Shown: piece by piece, positions 7,477 to 15,268 of the stretch
How the letters are laid out: each line of letters opens with the position of its first letter
Numbering within the stretch: the first letter of the stretch is position 1
Assembly: GCA_023435725.1 (NCBI GenBank)
Contig: JAEYRD010000169.1
Location: forward strand, 1-33,729
DNA: 33,729 nt
Direction of reading: 5' to 3'
Source of the DNA: Pseudomonadota bacterium
Lineage (GTDB): Bacteria; Pseudomonadota; Alphaproteobacteria; Rhizobiales; Xanthobacteraceae
Position numbers and translations under genes: made by a program
Notes under the pieces: model-generated
What the model saw: the letters and a program-made list of their open reading frames with translations, nothing else
What the model was told of the DNA's origin: nothing
The model's database searches: none

Positions 7477-8613
7477 GTGAACTCCGAACCGCTGTTGCTG
7501 GCGACGCCGTCGGGCGATGCGCTGAACTTGCGCCCGGAAGGGCCGTGGACCGCAGCGAATGTGGCGACCCTCGAGACGCTGTCCCGATCGGTCGGGGCGG
7601 ATGTCGATCGATCCAGGGCCGTGACGCTGGATATGTCAGGCGTCAGTGCGCTCGACACGCTCGGCGCCTGGGTCCTGGAAAAGCTGTCGCGCAGGGCCGC
7701 ATCCTCCGGCAGATCGGCCGAACTCGTCGGTGTCGCCGATCATTTCAGCGGGCTGATGGACGAGGTGCGTCAGGTCAATCGCCATACGCCGGCGCCGGCG
7801 GCCGCGCCGAACCCGATTCTGCTCTGGCTGAACGATCTCGGCAAGTCCACGATCGGCGCGCGGGAAGACATCGCGGTCTTTCTTCAAATGCTCGGCGCAC
7901 TGTTCACTGCCGTGATCGGCGTGATGCGCCGGCCACGATCGCTGCGACTGACGTCGCTGGTCTACCAGCTCTACCGCATCGGATGGCAGGCGATTCCCAT
8001 CGTCGTGCTGATCACCTTCCTGATCGGGGCGATCATCGCTCAGCAGGGCTTCTTCCATTTCCGCAGGTTCGGTGCCGAGTCCTACACCGTCGACATGGTC
8101 GGCATCCTGGTGCTGCGTGAGCTCGGGGTGCTGATCGTCGCCATCATGGTCGCCGGCCGTTCGGGAAGCGCCTACACGGCTGAGCTTGGGTCGATGAAGA
8201 TGCGCGAGGAGATCGACGCGCTCTCGACTATGGGGCTCGATCCCGTCCATGTCCTGATCCTGCCGCGCGTTGCGGCCCTTGTCATTGCGCTGCCGATCCT
8301 CGCCTTCATCGGATCGATTGCCGCACTCTATGGCGGAGGCCTGGTCGCGCAATTCTACGGTGATATGGGACCGGCGATCTACATTGCACGGCTGCGTGAG
8401 GCCATTTCAGTCACCCATTTCGAGGTCGGCATCCTGAAGGCGCCGTTCATGGCGCTGGTGATCGGGATCGTCGCCTGCAGCGAGGGACTGCGCGTGAAGG
8501 GCAGCGCCGAGTCGCTCGGCCGGCAGACGACGACGTCGGTGGTCAAGTCGATCTTCCTGGTGATCGTGCTCGACGGTCTGTTCGCGATCTTCTTCGCCTC
8601 GATCGGAATGTGA
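7477..8613 (+). CDS. MlaE-family ABC transporter permease with N-terminal STAS domain
   Basis: A 378-residue protein from the GTG at 7477, chosen because GAGGTGG lies about five bases upstream. A TTG at 7456 is in frame but has no such site. The first ~110 residues form a STAS-like domain (A-V-T-L-D-M-S-G-V-S-A-L-D-T). The rest is an MlaE permease with about five membrane segments and the conserved E-L-G-S-M-K-M-R-E-E-I-D-A-L region. MlaE proteins form the membrane core of ABC systems moving phospholipids or other lipids between inner and outer membranes. Here the MlaB-like STAS partner is fused. It is followed by ATPase and MCE genes in one operon, with an anaerobox upstream. Confidence 0.92.
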   Translation: MNSEPLLLATPSGDALNLRPEGPWTAANVATLETLSRSVGADVDRSRAVTLDMSGVSALDTLGAWVLEKLSRRAASSGRSAELVGVADHFSGLMDEVRQVNRHTPAPAAAPNPILLWLNDLGKSTIGAREDIAVFLQMLGALFTAVIGVMRRPRSLRLTSLVYQLYRIGWQAIPIVVLITFLIGAIIAQQGFFHFRRFGAESYTVDMVGILVLRELGVLIVAIMVAGRSGSAYTAELGSMKMREEIDALSTMGLDPVHVLILPRVAALVIALPILAFIGSIAALYGGGLVAQFYGDMGPAIYIARLREAISVTHFEVGILKAPFMALVIGIVACSEGLRVKGSAESLGRQTTTSVVKSIFLVIVLDGLFAIFFASIGM

Positions 8614-8615
8614 CG

Positions 8616-9383
8616 ATGGACGGAACGCAGGAAGAGTTCGCGATCCGCGTCCGCGACCTCGTGGTCGGCTTCGGCCGCCAGACCGTGCTCGACCACTTGT
8701 CGCTGGATGTCCGCCGGGGCGAGATCCTCGGGCTGGTGGGTGCGTCCGGTGGCGGCAAGTCGGTGCTGATGCGAACCATCATCGGTCTCATCCCGCGCCA
8801 GGGCGGGACTATCGAAGTCATGGGACAGCCAATCGGCGGCCGCACGCAAGATGCGGCCACGACGTGGGGCATCCTGTTCCAGCAGGGTGCGCTGTTCTCC
8901 TCGCTGACGGTTCGGCAGAACGTCCAGTTTCCGCTGCGCGAAAATCTCGTCCTGTCGCAGGAATTGATGGACGAGATCGCGATTGCCAAGCTCGAAATGG
9001 TCGGGCTGCGGGCGCAGGATGCGGACAAATATCCGGCGGAGCTGTCGGGGGGCATGACCAAGCGCGTGGCGCTGGCGCGTGCCCTTGCGCTCGATCCACC
9101 GATTCTGTTCCTGGACGAGCCGACCTCCGGCCTCGATCCGATCGCCGCCGGTGATTTTGATGCGCTGATCAGGACGCTCCAGAAGACCTTGGGACTGACC
9201 GTGTTCATGGTCACCCACGACCTTGCGAGCCTCACCACGGTCTGCGACCGCGTCGCCGCGCTCGCGGACGGCAAGATCGTGGCTATCGGCCCGATGCGCG
9301 AGCTGCTGCTATCCGAGCATCCCTGGGTGCGCGCCTATTTCCACGGCAAGCGCTCGCAGATGCTGCAACACCAGATGAGATGA
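8616..9383 (+). CDS. MlaF-like ABC transporter ATPase
   Basis: A 255-residue ABC ATPase from the ATG at 8616, which has GGA at suitable spacing; a GTG at 8610 overlapping the previous stop is an alternative. It shows Walker A G-A-S-G-G-G-K-S (about 42-49), the signature L-S-G-G-M-T-K-R, Walker B with L-F-L-D-E-P, and the switch histidine in V-T-H-D. The L-S-G-G-M-x-K-R form of the signature is typical of MlaF/Ttg2A proteins. It should power the adjacent MlaE permease. It lies two bases after the permease and three bases before the MCE gene, indicating a tight operon. Confidence 0.93.
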   Translation: MDGTQEEFAIRVRDLVVGFGRQTVLDHLSLDVRRGEILGLVGASGGGKSVLMRTIIGLIPRQGGTIEVMGQPIGGRTQDAATTWGILFQQGALFSSLTVRQNVQFPLRENLVLSQELMDEIAIAKLEMVGLRAQDADKYPAELSGGMTKRVALARALALDPPILFLDEPTSGLDPIAAGDFDALIRTLQKTLGLTVFMVTHDLASLTTVCDRVAALADGKIVAIGPMRELLLSEHPWVRAYFHGKRSQMLQHQMR

Positions 9384-9386
9384 GAC

Positions 9387-10490
9387 ATGGAAACCCGCGC
9401 TCCCTATGTGCTGATCGGCGCCTTCGTGCTGGCCGCGATTGTCGCGGTGTTCGGCTTCGTCTATTGGCTGAACAATACCGGCGGCATTGGGCCGCGCACG
9501 AACTACCACGTGCAATTCCAGGGACCGGTGCCGGGCCTGCTGGTCGGCGCCGGCGTGCTGTTCAACGGCATCCGCGTCGGTGAGGTGACGCAGCTTGGCC
9601 TTGCGCCGGATAATCCGCGTTTCGTCAATGCGACGATCTCGGTTGCCGCGACGACGCCGGTGCGCGCCGACACCAAGGTCGGGCTCGATTTCCAGGGGCT
9701 GACCGGCGTGCCGGTGGTGGCGCTGGAGGGCGGCATTATCGCCGCCAAATCCGGCGAGATCCCGACCTTGATCGCAGAGGCCGGCGCCGGCCAGAGCATG
9801 ACGCAAGCGGCGCGCGACGCGCTGCGGCGGGTCGACACCGTGCTGGAGGACAATTCCGGGCCGCTGAAGGACACAATCGCCAATTTCAAGACGTTCTCCG
9901 ACGGGCTCGCGCGCAACACCGGCAAGCTCGACGGCATCCTGGCGGGCCTCGAGAAGATGACCGGCGGCGGCGCGCCCGCGCAGAAGATCACCTACGACCT
10001 GCGCACGCCGCAGAACCTGGGGCCGGCCGGCAAGACGCTCACGGCGTCACTGGCCATTCCCGAGCCGACCGCGGTCGCGATGCTCCAGACGCAGCGAATG
10101 CTGTTCTCCCCGGTTGGGGACAATCCGGGCTTTGCCGACTTCCTCTGGGCCGACAGCATCCCCAAACTGGTGCAGGCGCGGTTGATCGACAGTTTCGAGA
10201 ACTACGACATCGCCCACGCGCCGTTGCGCACGACCGATCTCGGGCAGGCGGATTATCAGCTCCTGATCGACATCAGACGCTTCCGGATTGCCACGGAAGG
10301 CGAGACCAGGGTCGAGATTGGTCTATCGGCGCGGATCGTCGACAAGACCGGCAAGGTGATTGCCTCGCGCCTCGTCGAGACCAGCGAGAAGCTCGACAAG
10401 GTCGAGCCGGCCGCCGCAGTCGCAGCGTTCGACGCAGCCTTTGCCCGCGTCGTGAAGGAGCTGATCGGCTGGACCGTGCAGGCGGTGTGA
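9387..10490 (+). CDS. MlaD-like MCE protein fused to an ABC-transport auxiliary domain
   Basis: A 367-residue protein with one N-terminal membrane anchor (about 6-28), an MCE domain (about 38-115) that includes G-V-L-F-N-G-I-R-V-G-E-V, a helical linker (about 130-195), and a C-terminal domain (about 205-367) resembling the ABC-type transport auxiliary lipoprotein family. MCE proteins form periplasmic hexamers that channel lipids. The fused auxiliary domain would normally be a separate lipoprotein. No MlaC-like periplasmic carrier or MlaA is present nearby, so the fusion may stand in for part of the periplasmic bridge (inference). Confidence 0.88.
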   Translation: METRAPYVLIGAFVLAAIVAVFGFVYWLNNTGGIGPRTNYHVQFQGPVPGLLVGAGVLFNGIRVGEVTQLGLAPDNPRFVNATISVAATTPVRADTKVGLDFQGLTGVPVVALEGGIIAAKSGEIPTLIAEAGAGQSMTQAARDALRRVDTVLEDNSGPLKDTIANFKTFSDGLARNTGKLDGILAGLEKMTGGGAPAQKITYDLRTPQNLGPAGKTLTASLAIPEPTAVAMLQTQRMLFSPVGDNPGFADFLWADSIPKLVQARLIDSFENYDIAHAPLRTTDLGQADYQLLIDIRRFRIATEGETRVEIGLSARIVDKTGKVIASRLVETSEKLDKVEPAAAVAAFDAAFARVVKELIGWTVQAV

Positions 10491-10496
10491 CGCCGG

Positions 10497-10814
10497 CTAT
10501 TCCAGCGTCTTCAAGTAGGACAGCAGATCGTGGATCTGGTCCGGATTGAGCTCGAAGGCTGGCATGTCGGCGTGGCCGGTGTAGATGCCTTCGGCCAGCG
10601 CCTCGCCGAGGGTCTCGATCGGATAACGCTGGTGCAGGGTGCGCAGGGGCGGCGCGATCTCGAGCGGGCTCACCGAGGTGCGATCAATTGCGTGGCAGCG
10701 TGCGCAATTGGCCCGCGCAAAGGTCTTGCCCCGCTGGGCAGCGGTCGGTCCGGCCAGCGCAGGGGTGGCCAGAAGCAGCGCAATCAGGCCTTGGCGGAGC
10801 GCGCTTTGCAGCAT
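10497..10814 (-). CDS. Small periplasmic c-type cytochrome
   Basis: A 105-residue protein from the ATG at 10814; an ATG at 10829 is an alternative but would leave almost no leader after the predicted start site. A signal peptide (hydrophobic L-I-A-L-L-L-A-T-P-A-L-A) precedes the single haem site C-A-R-C-H. A downstream Met in H-A-D-M-P-A-F could be the sixth haem ligand, giving a class I cytochrome c. It probably carries electrons in the periplasm; the partner oxidase or reductase is not in the window. It is divergent from the FNR-type regulator and shares its anaerobox (10871-10884), with TATTCT at 10849-10844 as a good leftward -10. Confidence 0.88.
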   Translation of the reverse strand: MLQSALRQGLIALLLATPALAGPTAAQRGKTFARANCARCHAIDRTSVSPLEIAPPLRTLHQRYPIETLGEALAEGIYTGHADMPAFELNPDQIHDLLSYLKTLE

Positions 10815-10870
10815 CGAACGTGACCCCATTGAACGTCGGAAGCAGAATAAGGCGGGGATACCCGCCAAAT

Positions 10871-10884
10871 TTGATTTGAGTCAA
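10871..10884. promoter_or_regulatory. FNR/FixK-type anaerobox between cytochrome c and FNR-type regulator
   Basis: TTGATTTGAGTCAA matches TTGA-N6-TCAA. From its centre (10877.5) a class II promoter predicts start sites near 10919 rightward and 10836 leftward. TAAAAT at 10905-10910 and, on the other strand, TATTCT at 10849-10844 lie where the -10 elements should be. One box may therefore drive both genes, including autoregulation of the regulator. Confidence 0.78.
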
Positions 10885-10967
10885 TTGGCTTTAGCGCAAT
10901 GCAGTAAAATGCAGTTGACGCGGTGGACTCGGCCTGATGCGGAGGCAGCCGGCGTTTGGAGCGGTGG

Positions 10968-11681
10968 ATGAAGCCTTCCGTGGTGACAATTGAGCCGAGC
11001 GGGCATTTCTGCAGTGATTGCGCGGTCCGCGACTTCGCGGTGTGTTCGTCGCTGGACCCGGCCGAGCTCAGGGAATTCGAGCATCTGGGGCGTCGGGTCC
11101 ATTTTGGCACGGGCGAGACCGTCTTCTCCGAGGAGGATATTACGACCTCGTTCTACAATCTCCTTGAAGGCGTCATGCGGCTCTACAAGCTGCTGCCCGA
11201 CGGTCGGCGGCAGATCGTGGGATTTGCCCTGCCGGGCGATTTCCTGGGGATGAATCTCTCCGGCCGTCACAATTTCTCGGCTGATGCGATCGGTGCGGTG
11301 ACCGTGTGCCAGTTCGCAAAGGCGTCCTTCGGCCGTTTCATTGAGGACCGGCCGCATCTGCTCCGACGGATCAACGAGCTGGCGATTCGCGAGTTGAGCC
11401 AGGCGCGCGACCACATGGTCCTGCTCGGCCGCCGCTCGGCGGACGAGAAGATCGCGACCTTTCTGCTCGGCTGGCGCGAACGGCTGTTCGCGCTCAAGGG
11501 GCTGCCCGACACGGTGCCGCTTCCGATGAGCCGCCAGGACATTGCTGACTATCTCGGCCTGACCATCGAAACCGTCAGCCGCACCTTCACCAAGCTGGAG
11601 CGCCACGGCGCGATCGAGATCATTCACGGCGGCATCAGCCTGCTCGACCCCGCGCGCGTCGAGGCCCTGGCTGCTGCTTGA
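10968..11681 (+). CDS. FNR/FixK1/AadR-type oxygen-responsive transcription regulator
   Basis: A 237-residue Crp/Fnr-family protein from the ATG at 10968, with GGAG six bases upstream; a TTG at 10956 is an alternative. An N-terminal cysteine cluster (Cys15, Cys18, Cys26) and Cys114 correspond to the four cysteines that hold the oxygen-sensitive 4Fe-4S cluster in FNR proteins. The cyclic-nucleotide-like beta barrel spans about 35-130. The C-terminal helix-turn-helix has the recognition segment E-T-V-S-R (201-205), the same E-x-x-S-R that lets FNR read TTGAT half sites. It is expected to activate genes when oxygen is scarce and to bind the boxes in this region, including the one upstream of itself. 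The cysteines argue against a FixK2-type protein, which lacks them. Confidence 0.92.
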   Translation: MKPSVVTIEPSGHFCSDCAVRDFAVCSSLDPAELREFEHLGRRVHFGTGETVFSEEDITTSFYNLLEGVMRLYKLLPDGRRQIVGFALPGDFLGMNLSGRHNFSADAIGAVTVCQFAKASFGRFIEDRPHLLRRINELAIRELSQARDHMVLLGRRSADEKIATFLLGWRERLFALKGLPDTVPLPMSRQDIADYLGLTIETVSRTFTKLERHGAIEIIHGGISLLDPARVEALAAA

Positions 11682-11706
11682 CGCCTCGCGCGTCACTCCG
11701 CAATTT

Positions 11707-11720
11707 TTGATCCCGATCAA
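11707..11720. promoter_or_regulatory. Perfect FNR/FixK anaerobox upstream of small membrane protein gene
   Basis: TTGATCCCGATCAA is an exact match to the FNR consensus TTGAT-N4-ATCAA and the best of the five boxes in the window. Its centre (11713.5) predicts a start site near 11755, with GATGAT at 11742-11747 as a -10. That gives a 20-base leader to the ATG at 11775. Confidence 0.82.
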
Positions 11721-11774
11721 TGACACCGCCCGCGTGCCGCCGATGATGCCCAAAACAATCGGGGAGGGGGTGTC

Positions 11775-11900
11775 ATGCCCACTGACGCGTTGCTGGTGAC
11801 CATTGTCGTCGTAGCGGTCTTTGTCGCTTTTGCTGGAGCTTTGGCTTGGGCGGACCGGCAAACCAGCGCAGGCCGGCTCGACCGGGATTCCAAGCGCTGA
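11775..11900 (+). CDS. 41-residue single-span membrane protein, putative FNR/FixK target
   Basis: A short open frame from an ATG at 11775 to a TGA at 11900. The GGGGAGGGGG stretch at 11761-11770, four bases upstream, can act as a ribosome site. The product has a short polar start (M-P-T-D), a strongly hydrophobic helix of about 22 residues (about 5-26, rich in V, A, L and F) ending in A-W-A-D, and a charged tail (R-Q-T-S ... R-D-S-K-R). That predicts one membrane span with the tail in the cytoplasm. It stands alone behind a perfect anaerobox. Size and regulation recall small subunits of terminal oxidases (CydX, CcoQ, CcoS), but none of their signature residues is clearly present. Function unknown. 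Confidence 0.7.
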   Translation: MPTDALLVTIVVVAVFVAFAGALAWADRQTSAGRLDRDSKR

Positions 11901-12024
11901 AGCTCCTGAGATCGCGGCCCATCTGACGCGTTGATCGTCGACCGGCTCTTGGCCGTTCGGTAGCGCTTCAACGCAATCGCGGCTTGCTCCGTCTGCAACT
12001 CTGAAGTGGCTACAATGTATCGGT

Positions 12025-12039
12025 GCATCCTTCGGATGC
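12025..12039. other. Small hairpin in the intergenic region before the second Crp-family gene
   Basis: GCATCC-TTC-GGATGC is a perfect 6-bp stem with a three-base loop. It has no T tract, so it is not a classic terminator. The rest of 11901-12169 shows nothing I can name. Confidence 0.25.
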
Positions 12040-12169
12040 GGAATCGAGCCTGTCCGCGGCATTTTCGTAGTGTTTGCCCAAACCCGTGGGCCTGCTTTCC
12101 GGTTGAAAAGCCTGCTAACCTTGACTACGCAGGAACTCCAGTGCCTCGCAGTCTTAGGAGCCCCGTGGC

Positions 12170-12898
12170 GTGCCTCAGGACAAGACCGGCGATCCCCGAC
12201 AGTCGGCGGGCAACAAACTATCGGTCCTGCGCAAGCACCCGATCTTCGCGGATCTGGAGCCGGAGGCGCTCGATCAGCTCTGCCGTTACGCCAAACACAC
12301 CACGGTAAAGCGCGGCGCGACGATCGCAGCGAAGGGCGATCCCGGCAACAACCTGTTCGCGGTGATCACGGGGACAGTGAAAATTTCCTCTTCATCGCCC
12401 GATGGCCGCAATGCCATTCTCAATCTCATCGGTCCCGGAGAAATCTTTGGCGAGATCGCGGTTCTCGACGGTGCGCCTCGTTCGGCCGATGCGACCGCCA
12501 ACACCAATTGCGAGCTCTACATCATCGATCGCCGGGACTTCCTGCCGTTCGTGAAGAGCCAGCCGGCGCTGGCGATGAAATTCATCGAGCTGCTTTGCGC
12601 GCGCCTGCGCTGGACCAGCCAGCAGGTCGAGCAGGTGATCCTGCAGAACCTTCCGGGCCGGCTTGCGAGCGCGCTGCTCGGTCTCACCGAGGAGCGCAAG
12701 CTCGATTCCGGCAGCGGCATGCTCGCCATCACGCAGCAGGAGATTAGCGAGATGGTGGGAATGACGCGCGAGAGCATCAACAAGCAATTGCGCGCCTGGG
12801 CCGGACGCAGCTGGGTCCGCCTCGAGCATGGCGCGATCGTCGTGCTGGATACAGACGCGCTGCGCGAACTCGCCGAGAGCGGTCTCGACGGCGAGTGA
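12170..12898 (+). CDS. Crp/Fnr-family transcription regulator without Fe-S cysteines
   Basis: A 242-residue protein starting at a GTG at 12170, with AGGAG nine bases upstream. It has a cyclic-nucleotide-binding-like domain (about 20-140) with G-E-I-F-G-E-I-A-V-L-D-G-A-P-R-S, close to the phosphate-binding cassette of CRP-type proteins. A C-terminal winged helix-turn-helix (about 180-232) contains T-Q-Q-E-I-S-E-M-V-G-M-T-R-E-S-I-N-K. The recognition helix differs from the FNR E-x-x-S-R, so it should read another site. There is no N-terminal cysteine cluster. The ligand may be a cyclic nucleotide, but this is not established. It stands 488 bp downstream of the FNR-type regulator and is apparently a separate unit. 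Confidence 0.88.
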   Translation: MPQDKTGDPRQSAGNKLSVLRKHPIFADLEPEALDQLCRYAKHTTVKRGATIAAKGDPGNNLFAVITGTVKISSSSPDGRNAILNLIGPGEIFGEIAVLDGAPRSADATANTNCELYIIDRRDFLPFVKSQPALAMKFIELLCARLRWTSQQVEQVILQNLPGRLASALLGLTEERKLDSGSGMLAITQQEISEMVGMTRESINKQLRAWAGRSWVRLEHGAIVVLDTDALRELAESGLDGE

Positions 12899-12902
12899 GG
12901 TT

Positions 12903-13721
12903 TCACACCTCATTGTCGATGATGGCGACCGCGCGGGTCCAACCCGCGGAGGCGCGTTCGATCTTCACCGGAAAGCACGAGACCGCAAATCCGGTCGAGG
13001 GCAGCTTGTCGAGATTGTGCAGCTTCTCGAGGTGGCAATAGCCGATGTGCCGTCCCGCCTTGTGGCCTTCCCAGATCAGTCCGGCATTTTTGGTTTCAGC
13101 ATATTTCTTTGCGGTGTAGACGAACGGCGCATCCCAGCTCCAGCCGTCGGTGCCGGTCAGTCGCACGCCGCGTTCGAGCAGGTACATCGTGGCCTCGTAG
13201 CCCATGCCGCAGCCTGAGTTGACGTAGTCGGCCTGGCCGAATTTGGCGCCGGCGCTGGTGTTGACGACCACGATCTCCAGCGCCGACAGCGTATGCCCGA
13301 TGCGTTTCAACTCCTTCTCGACGTCGTCGGCGGTGGCCACGTAGCCGTCAGGCAGATGCCGGAAATCGAGTTTCACGCCGGGCTGAAAACACCATTCCAG
13401 TGGTACCTCGTCGATGGTCCATGACCGCTCGCCGCGATTCATGGTCGGATGGAAATGCCAAGGCGCGTCGAGATGCGTGCCGTTGTGGGTCGACAGCGAG
13501 ACCTGTTCGACGGCCCAGCCCTGGCCATCCGGCAAGTCCTGCGCCTTGAGCCCGTCGAAGAATTGCAGCATGCGCGGCAGGCCTTGCTGATGATCGATGT
13601 ACTGGATCGTCGGGTGGTTGCCCGGCGGATCGGCCGTCACGTCGTTGCGCAACGGCACGGAGATGTCGATCAGCTTCCGCGGCATGGGCGTTCCCTCGAT
13701 GAGATCCGATGTTTCGGACAT
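12903..13721 (-). CDS. Cyclase-family metal-dependent hydrolase (kynurenine formamidase-like fold)
   Basis: A 272-residue protein from the ATG at 13721, with GGAGG nine bases upstream; an ATG at 13685 with GAGG is a second plausible start. The metal-binding signature H-N-G-T-H-L-D-A-P-W-H-F (79-90) is diagnostic of the PF04199 cyclase family, which includes kynurenine formamidase, isatin hydrolase and polyketide cyclase-like enzymes. The substrate cannot be told from sequence; kynurenine pathway genes are absent nearby. It is divergent from a TRAP transporter and dehydrogenase, which suggests that it opens or hydrolyses a ring or amide in an imported compound (inference). Confidence 0.85.
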   Translation of the reverse strand: MSETSDLIEGTPMPRKLIDISVPLRNDVTADPPGNHPTIQYIDHQQGLPRMLQFFDGLKAQDLPDGQGWAVEQVSLSTHNGTHLDAPWHFHPTMNRGERSWTIDEVPLEWCFQPGVKLDFRHLPDGYVATADDVEKELKRIGHTLSALEIVVVNTSAGAKFGQADYVNSGCGMGYEATMYLLERGVRLTGTDGWSWDAPFVYTAKKYAETKNAGLIWEGHKAGRHIGYCHLEKLHNLDKLPSTGFAVSCFPVKIERASAGWTRAVAIIDNEV

Positions 13722-13798
13722 CTTGAGGGGCCTCCATTGGAGGCGTCAAGTGACGCGCTGGCGACGCCCGGCCAGCCCGCGGGGGTGAGTAGCGGCAA

Positions 13799-13829
13799 AT
13801 CGATCAATGCAACTCCTGCATTGATCGAT
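13799..13829. promoter_or_regulatory. 13-bp-arm palindrome, candidate operator of the cyclase/TRAP region
   Basis: The arms ATCGATCAATGCA (13799-13811) and TGCATTGATCGAT (13817-13829) are perfect reverse complements around a five-base spacer (ACTCC). It lies 78 bp upstream of the cyclase start in a divergent intergenic region. It is AT-balanced and has no T run, which favours a protein-binding site over a terminator. No regulator gene is adjacent. Confidence 0.55.
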
Positions 13830-14232
13830 GCCGGAATTGGCTTGGACTCAGAATGCCGCCCGCCCTAGGGACGAGATTGGTGACATCGCGCCGATGCAGC
13901 GCGTTCGCACAAGGATCGGGCGACCGCCTCGTCCGAACCTCCAAGCCGCAGCCAATAGCGGTCGAGCATGAAACGAGAGGAGCGCCCATGGATACGCCGA
14001 GCATCGTCGCCTCACATCCGGCATTGGCCGACGGAGGGCCGGCACTTGCCGCCCGGGCACGGCATCGACCTGTGCTCTGTCATCAAACAGCCAAATCCGC
14101 TCGACTCCCTTGTGCAATCCTACCAAGGTGGCGCGGTTGTAGCGCTTGACTTCACACCTGAAGTGGAGCGACCCAAGGCTGCCGGCAGTACCTGCCCAAC
14201 GACAACATAATGAACTCAGGAGGAAAGCCCAG
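13830..14232. other. Divergent control region with one doubtful small ORF
   Basis: This is about 400 bp between the palindrome and the TRAP receptor gene. A 53-codon frame at 13988-14149 on the + strand begins with an ATG preceded by AGAGGAG, a strong ribosome site. Its product, M-D-T-P-S-I-V-A-S-H and onward, is Arg/Ala-rich and resembles nothing I recognise. It may be a leader peptide, a decayed gene, or chance. Nothing else is evident. Confidence 0.25.
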
Positions 14233-15204
14233 ATGAAGACACTAACCAGTATCATCGCAGCCGCTGTGCTGGCGTTCTCAGCGCCCCTGGCGACCGCACG
14301 CGACTTCCGCTCCGCCGACATCCATCCCGCCGATTATCCGACTGTCGAGGCCGTCAAGTTCATGGGCAAGCAGCTCGCGGCGGCGAGCGGCGGCAAGCTT
14401 GGCGTGAAGGTGTTTCCCAATGGAGCCCTGGGCTCCGAGAAGGACACCATCGAGCAACTCAAGATCGGCGCACTCGACATGATGCGGATCAACGCATCGC
14501 CGTTGAACAACTTCGTGCCCGAGACCATCGCGTTGTGTCTGCCCTTCGTGTTCCGGGACACGCAGCACATGCGCACGGTCCTCGATGGGCCGATTGGGGA
14601 TGAGATCCTGGCAGCGATGGAGCCCGCAGGATTGATCGGTCTTGCCTATTACGACAGCGGCGCCCGGTCCATTTACACCGTCAAGGCGCCGATCAAGTCG
14701 CTGGCAGATCTCAAGGGCCTGAAGATTCGCGTCCAGCAATCCGACCTGTGGGTTGGTATGATCGAGAGCCTTGGAGCCAACCCGACTCCGATGCCGTACG
14801 GCGAGGTCTACACTGCGCTCAAGACCGGTCTGGTGGACGCTGCCGAGAACAACTGGCCCTCCTACGAGTCGTCGCGCCATTTCGAGGCGGCCAAGTTCTA
14901 CAACGTCACCGAGCACTCTCTGGCGCCCGAAGTTCTCGTGATGTCCAAGAAGGTCTGGGACACGCTGAGCAAGGAGGATCAGGCGATGATCCGCAAGGCG
15001 GCCAAGGAATCCGCGCCCGTCATGCGCAAGCTCTGGGACGAGCGCGAGCAGGCTTCCCGCAAGACCGTCGAGGCGGCCGGCGTTCAAGTGATTACGATCG
15101 CCAACAAGCAGGAATTCGTCGATGCGATGAAGCCGGTCTACACGAAGTTCGCCGGTGACGAAAAGCTGCAGAGCCTCGTCAAGCGCATCCAGGACACGAA
15201 GTAA
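14233..15204 (+). CDS. TRAP transporter substrate-binding protein (DctP family)
   Basis: A 323-residue periplasmic protein from the ATG at 14233, with AGGAGG about eight bases upstream. A cleavable signal peptide (A-A-A-V-L-A-F-S-A-P-L-A-T-A) is followed by the DctP fold. Arg166 in K-I-R-V-Q lies where the conserved carboxylate-binding arginine occurs. N-N-W-P-S-Y (206-211) is a motif often seen in receptors for sugar acids such as uronates. It binds an organic acid and hands it to the DctQM membrane unit encoded next. The substrate is not fixed by sequence alone; a sugar acid is a reasonable guess. Confidence 0.92.
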   Translation: MKTLTSIIAAAVLAFSAPLATARDFRSADIHPADYPTVEAVKFMGKQLAAASGGKLGVKVFPNGALGSEKDTIEQLKIGALDMMRINASPLNNFVPETIALCLPFVFRDTQHMRTVLDGPIGDEILAAMEPAGLIGLAYYDSGARSIYTVKAPIKSLADLKGLKIRVQQSDLWVGMIESLGANPTPMPYGEVYTALKTGLVDAAENNWPSYESSRHFEAAKFYNVTEHSLAPEVLVMSKKVWDTLSKEDQAMIRKAAKESAPVMRKLWDEREQASRKTVEAAGVQVITIANKQEFVDAMKPVYTKFAGDEKLQSLVKRIQDTK

Positions 15205-15268
15205 AACGCAGCGGCGTCGGGTCCGGCGTCGCCGACCGGCGACACCGGGCCCTCGCAGGGAGACCCGG

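Noticed and set aside
11775..11900. Small protein as a CydX or CcoQ homologue
   Set aside because: Only size, single span and regulation fit; signature residues of those subunits are not visible and no oxidase genes are adjacent.
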